Source: Chara braunii (Eukaryota > Streptophyta > Charophyceae > Charales > Characeae). Taken from it: DNA of 39,041 nucleotides. Below the pieces are notes generated by a model. The model saw nothing but the letters and a program-made list of their open reading frames with translations, was not told where the DNA came from and did no database searches. Positions 19,582 through 29,859 of the stretch are shown here, one piece after another. The stretch spans positions 958,902 through 997,942 of the forward strand of contig BFEA01000077.1 of NCBI GenBank assembly GCA_003427395.1. Reading direction: 5' to 3'. A program made the translations under genes and the position numbers. Every line of letters begins with the position of its first letter. The first letter of the stretch is position 1.

Positions 19582-20165
19582 GAAAATTTCGACAACGCTT
19601 CCTGTAGGAAAAATGCCTTCCCAAAATTTATACCAACTCAAATATGAAAACAAAGACAACCTCTAATTCTGGAAAGACAACTTCCACAATTGGTAAAAAT
19701 TTGGGCAGCACTCCCTTTAGAAAAAGAAACTTTCCATATTTTTACTAAATCAGATATGAACCCAGAGCACAACCCGAGTTCAACTTGAGACAAAATTTAA
19801 CTAAGTCCTTAGATTTGTAAAAATTTTGACAGCACTCCCTTTAGGAAGGTGCTAATCCAAAATTTATACAAAGCTAAGTTCAAAACCCAAAGTGACTTTG
19901 ACTTGTCAAGGTCCAATTTTGTTTAACTCCCTGAATTAGCAAAAATTTGAGCAACACTCCCTTTAGAAAAGGAGACTCTCTAGATTTTTACTAAGTCATA
20001 TATAAAAGTCAGACAAGTTGAACTTTTACTAAGTCATATATAAAAGTAAGACAAGTTGAACTTTGAAAAAACAATCTAACTAACTCCTTGGTTTTGTAGA
20101 AATTTCAGCAACGCTTCCCGTCCAGAAAGTGGCTTACCAAGATCTACACAAGACCAAGTATAATA
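19582..20165. repeat. Diverged ~120-bp tandem repeat, five copies
   Basis: AAAATTT followed by GCA(A/G)CRCTYCCYKTAG-like sequence recurs at 19582, 19693, 19817, 19939 and 20096, each followed by an AT-rich stretch with ATTTTTACTAAGTCA or similar. The last interval is longer because a 39-bp segment containing ACTTTTACTAAGTCATATAT is duplicated near 19990-20068. Copies are 60-80% alike by eye. Confidence 0.8.
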
Positions 20166-20440
20166 AAAGATCCCAGAAAATGCAGAAATGGACCTAAGTA
20201 AAAAAAAACTTAGCTCAGGAAATGCAGGAATTGAAACTATGATTCTAGCACGTGGCGAGCATCTAAAGCAACTACCTGTCAAACTAAAACTCGAACCAAG
20301 TAGTAATCTCACTCAGTCACATGCAGGGCCAAACCACAAAGGTAAGTACTCTCACCAGCCCAAAGTCAACCTTGTCAAACAATAGTTCATAGTCTTTCAA
20401 TCATTTACCCCTTTATACCCAACTTACATAAGGCATAAAT

Positions 20441-21152
20441 CTAGACAACCCAATCTTATGGGAACCTGTCTGGCTCAACCATCGAATATACACAAACAAA
20501 ATGCACTACAACTTTTCTTTTCTTTGGGCACATGACTCTGTTAGCCAGCCTAGTCGCCCTGGACCATTTAAACATTTAAGTTATATATAATTATCTGCAC
20601 TATGTCTTTTAAGGTGACATATGATTGAACCGGTCATCTTAGATCAAGGTTTAGCCTGTCCCTTCTTACCACAATTTTTTTCTTAATTCATACTCTCTTC
20701 AGTTGGTAATAAGCTATAGCCAGAGCATCCAATCTTATGGAAAAATGTCTAACTAGCCTGTTCATAAATAGAGTGGTATAGAATATAAACAAATTTTATT
20801 CTTTTGGATTCAGCATGTGCGCGGCTCCGGACCAGACCACCCAATCTTCTGGGAACCTGTCCAGTCCTTCGCCTAAATTTATCCCTCAACATAAAACAAG
20901 AGAGAATCAAGTCCATCCAATCTTACGGAACATGCCGAACTCTCCTTCAGAACTAATAAAACATAAGAAAACCCAAAAAAAGCAAGGCAACCAAGCCATC
21001 CAATCTTATGGAAAAATGTTTGGTCCCTGAAAATCGAGCACAAACAACCCTCGCAGTCAAAGCAACCAGACCACCCAATCTTATGGGAACTTGTCTGGTC
21101 CTTCAGACAATCAAAAATAAACATAGCACTGACCCTCCAATCTTATGGAGAC
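20441..21152. repeat. Array of seven stem-loops with conserved ATCTTA loop
   Basis: The motif YCCAATCTTATGGR occurs at about 20448, 20728, 20840, 20916, 20999, 21074 and 21136 (variants ATCTTC and TACGG). In every copy YCCA pairs with TGGR (CCCA/TGGG or TCCA/TGGA; copy 4 has one mismatch) around a 6-nt loop. Most copies add an outer stem whose sequence differs but whose pairing is kept: AGACA/TGTCT in copy 1, GGAC/GTCC in copy 3, ACCAA/TTGGT in copy 5, ACCAGAC/GTCTGGT in copy 6. Spacing is 60-280 bp in AT-rich DNA. Function unknown. Confidence 0.85.
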
Positions 21153-21159
21153 TCTCCCA

Positions 21160-22502
21160 GCCTTGGGTTGACCCAGTCAAACACATTCAATACAGCCTTC
21201 CTCCCATCCTTTCCCCAGATGCAGTCCCACAATCTGCTTTCAGTCAGACAATAAAACTGAAACTGACATTACACCTGCATTCCTTTACTTAAGTTTGAAT
21301 TGTCCTGAAAGTCAAACTGAAAGACAAAGTAGGGAGACATGCAGTATATTCAGCCAACCATAGCAAGAATTACAAATAGGGGTTATAGTTGGATTTATAG
21401 ATGGAAGGGATGGTTACCTCTTAGTTCCCTGCCTCCATAACTCCTCCTGAGTTCCAATAGAGCTGCTGCAATCGCTGGGCTGACTCCCCACAGAGTCTTG
21501 CTGCGGTTCTACGGGTTGCAATCCCGCCTGTCGCCTTCCTCTCAGAACTGGACTAGACTTAAGAGTAAGAAGGGCAGATGGAGAGGTTTCAGACACTCGA
21601 GATACAAGAAGGGGACAAACTCAACTCGTTGGAGAGGGTCTTGATACCTTGAATCGCCTGAGGGCCCCCCAATGATGTCGTTGGTCAAACTGTAGTCCAA
21701 TCGTCGACTGTTGACCTTTTGACGACTCTCCAAATCGCAGCACTGACCCCCCCTTCAAAGGACTCAACCACTTTGCAAGGCTCGTGAACCAAAACGCAAT
21801 GGCCACAGCTTACAGTGCAGGTTGTGAGTCAGAGACAACAGCTCTCCCTCTCTCCTCAGTGAAACAATGGCATGGCTTGACTAGCCATGCAGTGACAGAG
21901 TGCCCGTTGATACCGGCTGTGCAGCGTTCACCATGTCCTAGTAGGCCTCCACCTTGCGGTTGGACTTGCGCTCCTTCGATCGATATGCTGGGCCGTGCAC
22001 CGGCCGACAGATAGGCCTCCGATTCTGCAGCTTCCCTCCAACTATGTCATAGGACAGTGAAACGTGTGTTGACGAGTAGGTAAATCTGCAATCTAAACGA
22101 AGTGCGGCAATGCCCAGTGCAGAACCTCGCAACAGGGTACAGCAGTCACAGCAGGTTGCTCACCAAGTCACCAAGACGACTACTTCTGCCCTTGGCCACT
22201 GCAGCACCGTCCCAAATTGCACATCGAACTTGACTCCTCTCCTGTACCGGTTCATAGGCCACAGTCACACTGTTGGTCTGTCCTGATCATAAGCAGCAAA
22301 GCAGTCGTTCTTGTCATCATCAATAACGGAGTGCATGGAACTGCCGGCCTCGTAGACCACCACAAAAACCAGGTACTTGTTTTTTTCCTTCACTTAGTTA
22401 TACGCCTAACTTGGGCGGGTGTTTCCGCACGACCTGAGATCACCTGGCTATTCTCGGTTCACTCGCCGCTGCCAAGGGAATCCTCGTTGGTTTCTCTTCC
22501 TC

Positions 22503-22505
<3 letters not shown>
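21160..22505. other. Interior of the 7.6-kb insertion, no gene recognised
   Basis: Mixed sequence with short frames only. The 184-codon frame at 22217-22771 runs through a (CT)n run (PLSLSLSLSL) and has no conserved domain, so I do not treat it as a gene. Confidence 0.45.

Positions 22506-22540
<35 letters not shown>
22506..22540. repeat. (CT)n microsatellite
   Basis: About 17 CT units in the pyrimidine-rich part of the 7.6-kb insertion. Confidence 0.95.
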
Positions 22541-22544
<4 letters not shown>

Positions 22545-23060
22545 ACGACTCTTTTGGTCGTTCTTCCCCTGATCGGTGTGCATCCGCCCACAATTCTGCG
22601 CCTGTCAGCTTGACTCAAAGTCGGATTTTCCCTTACGACGTATTGTGGCTCCAGTTCACTGACGAGCCTCCCTGCAATAACAAGTGTTCCAAGCGATGGG
22701 CAAAAGCCTACCGCGATCCCCCACCACACCCCGGTAAGTTCCCTTTTTTTCTATCTGTTTCCCCTTCCTAACGGCCGCGCAGCTCATCACTCCAACAGCC
22801 CCAAAGTCACAACCCCAACGCAGAATCCAACCTCACTATCAGATTTGCGATGGGCAAAACCCCCCTCTAAGCACTTCTCTCTGTCCCTCTTGCTCCGCCA
22901 ACTGTCCGCTACCAATCGCTCGTCGTTCTTTCACTTCTAAACCTCTCTTCCGCGCGCAGCCCCACTTTCTACTAACCTTTCCTTTACTAACTTTCATCCC
23001 ATTCCGATCGTATATCCGGGTTCGCCTGCCATCAAAACCCCATTCTCTGTATTTACTCTA

Positions 23061-23262
23061 CCCGATTCCATCAAGAATCGAACGAGTTCTTCGTTCTTCG
23101 TTCTTCGTTCTTTGTTTCCTTCTCCACGACACCTCTACGCAGTCCATATCTCAATGAACTCCCATTTTACTAACCTACCACTAAAACTAACACTAGATTC
23201 GGATTCGCCTGGGTAAGAACCCCAAAATCGCCTCCCACCTCGCCCGATTCCATCAAGAATCG
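23061..23262. repeat. Duplicated GATTC stem-loop, 182 bp apart
   Basis: CCCGATTCCATCAAGAATCG occurs at 23061 and 23243. CGATTC pairs with GAATCG around a CATCAA loop. Flanks (TTCGCCTG upstream, RAGCGRG downstream) also match, so this is an old tandem duplication of about 182 bp. TTCTTCG repeats (about 23089-23112) follow the first copy. Confidence 0.78.
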
Positions 23263-23618
23263 AGCGGGCTACGTGTTTTACTACCCGCCATAGTCATTTC
23301 CTCCCGGCGAGGCCTTCTCCATCACTTCTCACGCACTTACCCCAACTTCGCCTCCAAATTCGCCCTTCCCTTTCTTCTTCGCCACCCCCGCTCACGATAC
23401 TCTCTGTCTTCGGCCTGCGCAGCGCCGTCGCTAATTGTAGCTACCCTGCGGAAACTTTGAAGGAACCGAGCTACTAGGCGGCTTGGTAAGTGTTTTCGGC
23501 CCTATACCCAGATCCGACGAATGATTTGCCTAGCAGTCTCAGCGTGGGCCACCACCCGATTTTTTTTTCTCTGGCCTTACTCCGTTCAAACACAAATCAC
23601 CGACTTTCGGGTCAGTCG

Positions 23619-23865
23619 GGCATGTTCACACTCAAAACTCTCACAGCAGGTTGTGGGTTGGTGGGCGGTATACCTATAGTAGGGCCCTTGACTGCAAGGC
23701 CTCCACACAATCAGCCAATTGCGGACTCGAGAGTGCGGCCTCTGCCAAAAAAAAGGTCCCTTGTGACCCGCTACTTACCACATGCTTTCCCTACAGTGCC
23801 CTGAGCCACCTGCAATCCCGTTTGTCGTGTCCCAACAGGCATGCTCACACTCAAAACTCTCATGG
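23619..23865. repeat. Direct repeat GGCATG(T/C)TCACACTC, 219 bp apart
   Basis: GGCATGTTCACACTCAAAAC and its one-base variant start at 23619 and 23838, each followed by TCTCA. The DNA between them is not repeated. Confidence 0.8.
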
Positions 23866-24744
23866 TAGATCGCGGGGGCGGATCATAATTTCGCTACGAC
23901 CCCCGCCACTCTCACGCCCGTTGACCTTTTCGGTCTGACTTTCCACGACGTGGGTAAGGGAATTCTGCCTGTACCCCAAATATGTGGGAGCCCGTAGGTC
24001 AACCAATGAAGGTGCTCGCTCAAGGTCCCCAACTGCCGTGATAGCCCCTAAATTCGACGTCGCGTCCAAGTCAAAGGGACGCCGGAGCATAAAAATAATA
24101 ATACGACGTCAAATGATAAAGTATCTAAACTTTTAACCGCCAGAATATAACGAACGAGAGAAAAGAGACCGCTAGTACCGTTCTGACGCCGCCAACGGCG
24201 AAACCAAGGTGGGTAGCCCCGCCGGATCCTTAACCACTCGGTCCCTTCGCGCCACTCTGATATCCCCGCGATGTCGCCGCTCGGTCTCGATCCCTAAATC
24301 TCTCTCATGAAAATTTGACGTTGTATCCAAATAGGGCTAGGCCCAAGTCTGCGTCTAGTTCTGACGGACGTCTATATACGCGGATACTGCACAACGCGTA
24401 GATCTACTGAGACGTTTTCAAAACCACATTGTCGTCGACGTCGTCCTCCGCACGTTCACACAAGTCCCAGGCAAGCGCACCAATCGAGAGACGAAAAAAA
24501 AAAAAATCCTAATTTAATCAGAAATAAAACGTGGCCAGCAACTACGCAGGCCTTTCAATCATCAACAAAAGAAGAAATCACACGCGCCTTAAGTCTGCGC
24601 GCCCACACACACTCTAATCTAGTCCACCATCTAGTCATTGTAAAACATAGACACAACCGCGCCTCGCGTGGAATACTCAAACTTATTTTTTTGTTGCTTA
24701 CAAAAACCAGGGCAGATACCCTTGTAAGGGTATTTGCACCGACA

Positions 24745-25036
24745 GCGGTAGTCCGGCTCAGTCTCTGGAGACTCCTTAACTCTCTTAAGAGATCACCATA
24801 AATAGGGTCCTGTGCATATGCCTCTTTGACTTTCTGTTGCAAGCCTTTCCCTATATCCAGATAGTTAACTATCGCTCCAAAGTAATCATCTCTTCTACTT
24901 AAGAGCATCCGCAACTACATTATATTTCCCTTTCACTGGCTTAAGCTCAATGTCATATTGATCTATCTGCGCGGCCCACCTAGTAAGCTTAGGTGTCATC
25001 GTGGCCTGTCTTCAACCACCTCAATATCTCCTGGTC
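24745..25036 (-). pseudogene. RNase H end and tether to integrase, element C
   Basis: On the minus strand the readable protein is EILRWLKT, then TPKLTRWAAQIDQYDIELKP, VKGKYNVVADAL, the classic end of a Ty3/gypsy RNase H, then SRRDDYFGAIVNYLDIGKG and QDPIYGDLLR of the tether. One extra base before SRRDD and another shift after DLLR break the frame. Homology stops at 24745, exactly where the 7.6-kb insertion begins; the protein resumes at 17113. RNase H degrades the RNA strand of the replication hybrid. Confidence 0.87.
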
Positions 25037-25040
25037 TTAA

Positions 25041-25238
25041 ACCACTAGTACCTTTCCCGCGTGGGAAAATAGGGAAAACTGGTTGTTTTCCCAAACTCCT
25101 AAAGATTCGAAGGTCGGACCCGACGACGACTGCCATTGATAAATCTGATCGGCGGCCGTCGTTTCGTTTCGACCTCTGAAAAGGTCGGTGGCCCACCGGA
25201 GGCCCGCTATTTTCCCACGCGCCAAAGGTACTAGTGGT
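25041..25238. mobile_element. 198-bp MITE with TTAA target duplication
   Basis: Near-perfect 31-bp terminal inverted repeats (ACCACTAGTACC... at 25041-25071, two mismatches to the other end) enclose a short non-coding interior. TTAA lies at both borders (25037-25040, 25239-25242). Removing the element and one TTAA restores the RNase H reading phase between KVY and DQEILRW, which confirms the borders. TTAA targets are typical of piggyBac and a few other superfamilies; a TA duplication with AACCACTAG ends would fit equally. A subterminal GGGAAAA/TTTTCCC palindrome is shared with the relative at 38198. Confidence 0.88.
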
Positions 25239-25242
25239 TTAA

Positions 25243-25670
25243 TAGACTTTGAAGTGCCTCCCAAGCAAGTAGTGCTTCCAGTGATCTAATGATTGCCTGA
25301 GAGCTTAGAGTTCCCTCTCATAGGTCGATGTCGCTACCTTCTTTGAAGGCATCCTTGCAGACATGAACTCTACGGGTCTATACCCATTGCCATCATCTTG
25401 CTGTAACACAACACCTATCCCATACTGACTTGCCTCAGTGGTGACAACAAAAGGTAAAGTTGGATCAGCTACCTTGAGGACTGGATACTCCATTAAGGCC
25501 CGCTTTAACTTCTTCAGGGCTGATGTAAAGTCTTTATCCCACTCCCAGATTGCTTCTTTCTTTAACAACCTGCGAAGGGGTGCAGCGAGAGTAGAAAAGT
25601 TCCTCACGAACTTCCTATGGTAATTGGCTAGGCCTAGAAACAACCATAAGTTTATCGATGTGTGGGTCAT
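25243..25670 (-). pseudogene. RT connection and RNase H start, element C
   Basis: The frame 25305-25670 encodes FLGLANYHRKFVRNFSTLAA, LLKKEAIWEWDKDF and FVVTTEASQYGIGVVLQQ, ending YEREL. These are the connection domain and first half of a Ty3/gypsy RNase H. The first catalytic Asp of RNase H, normally in TDAS, is Glu here (TTEAS). A TAA replaces a sense codon after YEREL, after which readable sequence (LDHWKHYLLGRHFKVY) runs to the MITE. It is in the same phase as the reverse transcriptase frame upstream and separated from it by one TGA where Trp is usual. Confidence 0.9.
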
Positions 25671-25673
25671 AGG

Positions 25674-26342
25674 TCAATCTCCGATCGCTGCTATCTTACT
25701 ATCCTCAGGTTTTATGTCGTCTCCATCTAAGACGTGGCCCAAGTACAAGAATTGTGTCTTGGCCCACTCGCACTTCTTTGCGTTGATCTTGAAGTTGGCT
25801 TCTCTGAGATTCTCCAAGACCTGCCTCAGATGGCCCTCATGCTCCTGAAGGGTCTTACTAAACACTAGAATATCATCGAGATACACTACGACGAATCTAT
25901 CTAACCACAGCCTAAACAGATCATTCATACAGCGCTGGAATGTAGATGGCGCATTGGTTAGTCCAAAAGGCATCACTATAAACTCGTATTGCCTGTATCT
26001 CGTCCGGAAGGCCATCTTATACTGGTCATCGGGATGGACTTGTATCTTATGATAACCAGATTTCGGGTCTATCTTAGAAAAATACTTGCAGCCCTGCACC
26101 CAATCTAAAAGATCATCTATACAGGGCGGTGGTTCTGCATTCTTTACTGTGACGACGTTGAGACCTCTATAATCTATACACATTCTAAGCTCTCCCTCCT
26201 TTTTGGGGACAAAAAGAACAGGTGCTCCAAATGGAGATGAACTAGGCCTAATCCAACCCTTCTCGAGGAGCTCATCCAAGACCTGTTCTTCTAATTGCTC
26301 CTTTTTACTAAACGTGCAAACGCGGGAGCACTGAGACAGCAA
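25674..26342 (-). pseudogene. Ty3/gypsy reverse transcriptase, element C
   Basis: Reverse transcriptase copies element RNA to DNA. The frame shows GWIRPSSSPFGAPVLFVPKK, LRMCIDYRGLN, YFSKIDPKSGYHKI, FIVMPFGLTNAPSTFQ, then the YLDD active site in VVVYLDDILVFSK, and FLYLGHVL. All seven RT motifs are present and the palm Asp residues are intact, so this is the best-preserved domain in the window. The upstream part is abnormal: the first residues come from a different phase of the protease frame, and the usual stretch of more than 100 residues between protease and RT is gone. The frame ends at a TGA (25674-25676). Nearest relatives should be chromovirus-like Ty3 elements. Confidence 0.93.
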
Positions 26343-26757
26343 TGTGCCCGGGAGTTGTCTACTCCTGACACATGGAACAGGCGCGCATTCTTTACTTCGC
26401 CTAATGGACTAGGGAGCCCACACTCGTGCTCTCTCAAGTGGAGTGTGGCCCCTGCTGCCTCTCCCCAGTCCATTCCAAAGACCATGCCGAAAGGAAGGTT
26501 GTCCTCTACGAGGAGAGGCAGGGAATGGAGAACTTGCTCCACCTTCCCATCCTTCTCTAGGCGAAAATACGCCTGGACTCCCTCAACGTCATCCTCGACT
26601 CGCATAGTGCGATTGTCTGCGAGGATAGTAGCCACAGGGCCTTCTAACTTTTGGACCTTCAGATTTAACTTCAGCTTCTGCAGCGCTTTTCTACTAATAT
26701 AGTTGTGAGTGGCCCCACTGTCCATAAGGGCCTCTACTCTTCCTCTAAAGACCTCTA
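26291..26757 (-). pseudogene. Retropepsin-like protease remnant, element C
   Basis: The frame starts MDSGATHNYIS, the active-site loop of retroviral-type aspartic proteases (D-S-G), and continues with LADNRTMRVE and a LPFGMVFGMDW block, the conserved C-terminal ILG-DW region. It would cut the Gag-Pol polyprotein. Upstream, codons RGRVEAL belong to it, but homology then jumps directly into LTR sequence near 26757, so gag and the rest of the 5' region are deleted. At its 3' end it shifts phase into the RT. Confidence 0.88.
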
Positions 26758-27080
26758 AGGACCTTCTGGAAGTTTGCGGACTTGGCCTTTCAAAACTGTA
26801 GTAGCTACGACCTTGACCTTTCAGGACTGTAGCAGCTACGACCTTGACCTTTCAGAACTACAAAAACTACGACCCCTACGCAGTTGTGACCCTACTTCGA
26901 CAGGTCTACGGTTCGAGACCCTACAACTTCTCAGACCTACGACAGACAACTTCAACTACTAACACACAGGTCACGGGTTCAAGACTCACAGGGTCGACTC
27001 GATGCTGTACACAGATAAGGTAAGGTAAGGTGAGGTCTGGATCCGCATTTGCATATGCAAAAGAGGTGAAAATCTTTTCA
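26758..27080 (-). mobile_element. LTR family C, 5' LTR fragment of element C
   Basis: It matches 15340-15685, including the GACCTTGACC tandem units, AGGTCACGGGTTCAAGACTC and the GGTAAGGTAAGG run. The outer end reads GGTGAAAATCTTTTCA where the intact LTR reads GGTGAAAACCGTATCA, so the LTR tip is probably at 27080. Only about the first third of the LTR remains; the rest and gag were lost in one deletion to the protease. CACA lies just outside here (27081-27084) and just outside the 3' LTR (14725-14728), a possible 4-bp target duplication. Confidence 0.82.
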
Positions 27081-27312
27081 CACAGCTACCTCCAGCATGT
27101 AATCATTACAACCTACAGGAACAGACCATATCACCCCAGACCTAAACACAAGTCACATCCAGACACAGACTCAAACTTCCGCATGGATATATGCGGACTT
27201 TTAGGGAACATCCCAACCATCTGGATAACCAAACCTCCGCTCTCTGGACAACAACCCGGGTGTTCAAACGTGTCAAGCCCTGTACCAGGCCACACACTGT
27301 CGCTCCCTCCCC

Positions 27313-27313
27313 C

Positions 27314-27408
<95 letters not shown>
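27313..27408. repeat. (CT)n then (AC)n compound microsatellite
   Basis: About 30 CT units pass into an (AC)n run that leads into the gap; (CA)n continues at 27614-27625 on the far side. Frames across it (LSLSLS, HTHTHT) are artefacts. Confidence 0.95.
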
Positions 27409-27613
27409 NNNNNNNNNNNNNNNNNNNNNNNNNNNNNNNNNNNNNNNNNNNNNNNNNNNNNNNNNNNNNNNNNNNNNNNNNNNNNNNNNNNNNNNNNNNN
27501 NNNNNNNNNNNNNNNNNNNNNNNNNNNNNNNNNNNNNNNNNNNNNNNNNNNNNNNNNNNNNNNNNNNNNNNNNNNNNNNNNNNNNNNNNNNNNNNNNNNN
27601 NNNNNNNNNNNNN
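27409..27613. other. Assembly gap, 205 Ns
   Basis: The gap lies inside the (AC)n run, so its true content is probably more microsatellite. Its real length is unknown. Confidence 0.99.
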
Positions 27614-27625
27614 CACACACACACA

Positions 27626-29847
27626 GTGGGAACCGACCATATACGTTCCAGCGCACGACATGCCCAGCCCACCCAGTTTTGATGATCATGTCATCCCTAA
27701 AAGTGCTGGTAACAATGCTCGAGGGTTACCTAGGAGACAACCAACACATTCCTGGCTGTCCTCTCATAGTTCCACTTGAGAAGGCCCTATCCAAACTGCC
27801 CAACCGGACATCAAACGCAAGAACCCAGATCGAGTTTGACTGGCTGTCACTGCTGAACACTCGTACCCTTTTCCCCCGGATGGCCATCAGAAATCCCAAC
27901 AACTTGTCAACAAACATCTGACCTAAACAGGGTACAAAGTATATACCATGGTTACCCTGGACCCACCTCCGACATCATCTGGACCAGACCAGCACAACGA
28001 TAGTGAGGCCATGACTATGTCCCAAGTTCCCAACCCGAATTCGACAAGTCTTTCCTTCCTCACTTTTGCCCTCTGATTTGGCAATGAATTGAGAAATGAC
28101 CCTCAGCAAACAATTATTTTCCCAAAATTTTCCGACTTCTCTTAACAACCAAGATTTGGGAGGAAGACAGGGCATCCAGGGAGTGCTATCCAGATGCCTG
28201 TCTACGGTTTGATCATAACATGCTAAAACGATTTCAGGACATGGAGAGTAACATTCCCATGAAATGGCAACAGATGGCCACAGAAAGAACAAACAGAGCG
28301 AAGGATAGGAAATGGATCAGAGACCCAGGAGCGACGGCACTGTTCTTGTCTGTACCTTCGAACAGATGTGTTTACTAGGCACCCATCGAAATCAAAACTT
28401 GCAATTTTATGTGACGGTTTGACGTCATTGCCCTGCACAATTCATGACCCACAAAAGATTTCGCAGCAACATAAGGGGACAACATCTGAATTGAAGAACC
28501 TCCAGGTGCACAAGAAAAGTTGCATGAAACGAAAAAGAGAAAGACAGTATATGGTCACTAGATGAGCTTTTTTCTTTTTCTTTTTTTTAAAAAAAAAACA
28601 GGACCTCTTGGTTCCGTCTCCCACCATTCTGGGGAGCGAAAGTCCGTTTCCTATTCCCCCGGGAAGTCAATTTGGAATACATGGGAGACTCACACACGCT
28701 CCTCCCCATTATGGCTGGAAGGCCCGAGTGGACGGCATTGATTACTTCCCTGTGGAAGGATGTACCCCCTCTCACCCCTGCTTAAGTTAGCCTGCGATAC
28801 TTAATCCAGTTGGCCCTTGCTAATCTGACTGGCCGCAGTCCTGCTCCTCTTAGCTGTAATGCTGTCGGGTCGGTGTGTTATGCTAGAGCTGTCAGGGACA
28901 CCTGTGGACTTCTTCAAATCTTGAAACCTTAAGCCATACTTGTCTTGAATCTGTCTGCACCCTAGACCCTTGTCTATCTAGCCTCGGTTTGTCTTAACCC
29001 CACTTGTCTCGACTCTGTCTAGACTCTGTCTAAACCCTAAGCCCTTGTCCTTTTTAACCTTGCTCTGATTGTGTCATCTAGGAATCATCTTTATCTTCTA
29101 TCGTGCTTTCCCTTAACTAGAGTCTACTGCCACACTTGGGGTATATGCTATACTTCTTGGTATCTCCGAGATCCGTGGTTGTTCTACATTACGGTGTCTC
29201 CATTGCCCAAATAGTATTCTGTTGTTGACGATTGTTGCTATTTTCCCATCACCCAGTCTCTGTTTTGTGAATTGCTCTATTATTTTATCTTTGTTTTCTG
29301 CGCTTTTTTCAATGATCTTGACTGTTCTCTGTCATCGTCCTCTGTATTCCACTTCCACTGTTGCAACACTCCCTCCCACGCTTCTTGGGAAGCCATTGTT
29401 GTGTGGCCGATTGTTTCTTGGCATCTACTTTTCCATATCATCCTGTTACATGCTGAGCCTGCACACGGGCCCCATTTCAGGCGCCCAACGGTTGCTCAGG
29501 GGCCCCCAGGCTGCGTGCCCACCAGACATGCTCCCTGAAGGCCCACGGCGGCGGTAGCTCCTGGAACGTGTACGGCCTCTCCCTAGGCTGTGACCGTGTC
29601 ACACGGTCACTCATAACCTCAGGAGCCTCTCTCCAATTTTATTTTCACTCCAATGCCAACCTTCCTCCCACCTCGTCACGCATAGTATAACTCCTTTGAA
29701 AAACCTGCGCAAAATGAGGTATAACACTAAGCAGCTACTCAACAGGTAGTGAGATACTGTGTTGATGTCCCACTTGATGATGCGGCGATCTTCCTGGTGT
29801 GGCGGCTATCCAAGTCCAACACGTGTCCAAAGTCAAGATCATTACCA
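27626..29847. other. Unassigned DNA
   Basis: No domain was recognised. A T run and A run meet at 28566-28600. From 28900 to 29050 CTTGTCT/CTGTCT motifs recur. A 19-bp palindrome TGACCGTG-T-C-A-CACGGTCA lies at 29591-29609. Confidence 0.45.
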
Positions 29848-29859
29848 GCTCTGATACCA
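29848..29859 (-). promoter_or_regulatory. tRNA-Met primer-binding site of an LTR element
   Basis: The minus strand reads TGGTATCAGAGC, the standard plant LTR-retrotransposon primer site complementary to the 3' end of initiator tRNA-Met. It marks the junction between a 5' LTR (at higher coordinates) and the internal region (lower coordinates). No gag is readable below it. Confidence 0.78.

Larger units (their letters stand above)
17114..24744. mobile_element. 7.6-kb non-coding insertion with GCGG target duplication
   Basis: Comparing the two halves of the polymerase shows the insertion cleanly splits a conserved codon run (...DYR / TTYG...). The unit starts TGTCGAGCGC and ends GCACCGACA, with GCGG on both sides (17110-17113 and 24745-24748); a 5-bp GCGGT reading is also possible if the first T is counted in the target. 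Ends TG...CA fit an LTR element, but I found no pair of long direct repeats. TGTCG/CGACA also forms a 5-bp terminal inverted repeat, compatible with a DNA transposon. The interior holds several repeat arrays but no recognisable protein. A TATAAAA at 17711 is a possible promoter. It may be composite. Confidence 0.75.

Noticed and set aside
18253-21152. CRISPR-like array of short repeats
   Set aside because: The sequence is eukaryotic and spacing is irregular or nested; there are no uniform spacers or cas genes.
22217-22771. 184-codon frame with a Ser-Leu run
   Set aside because: The frame is kept open by a (CT)n microsatellite and has no conserved domain or codon signal.
27030-27779. 249-codon frame across the N gap
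   Set aside because: It consists of LTR remnant, microsatellite and unknown bases; not a gene.
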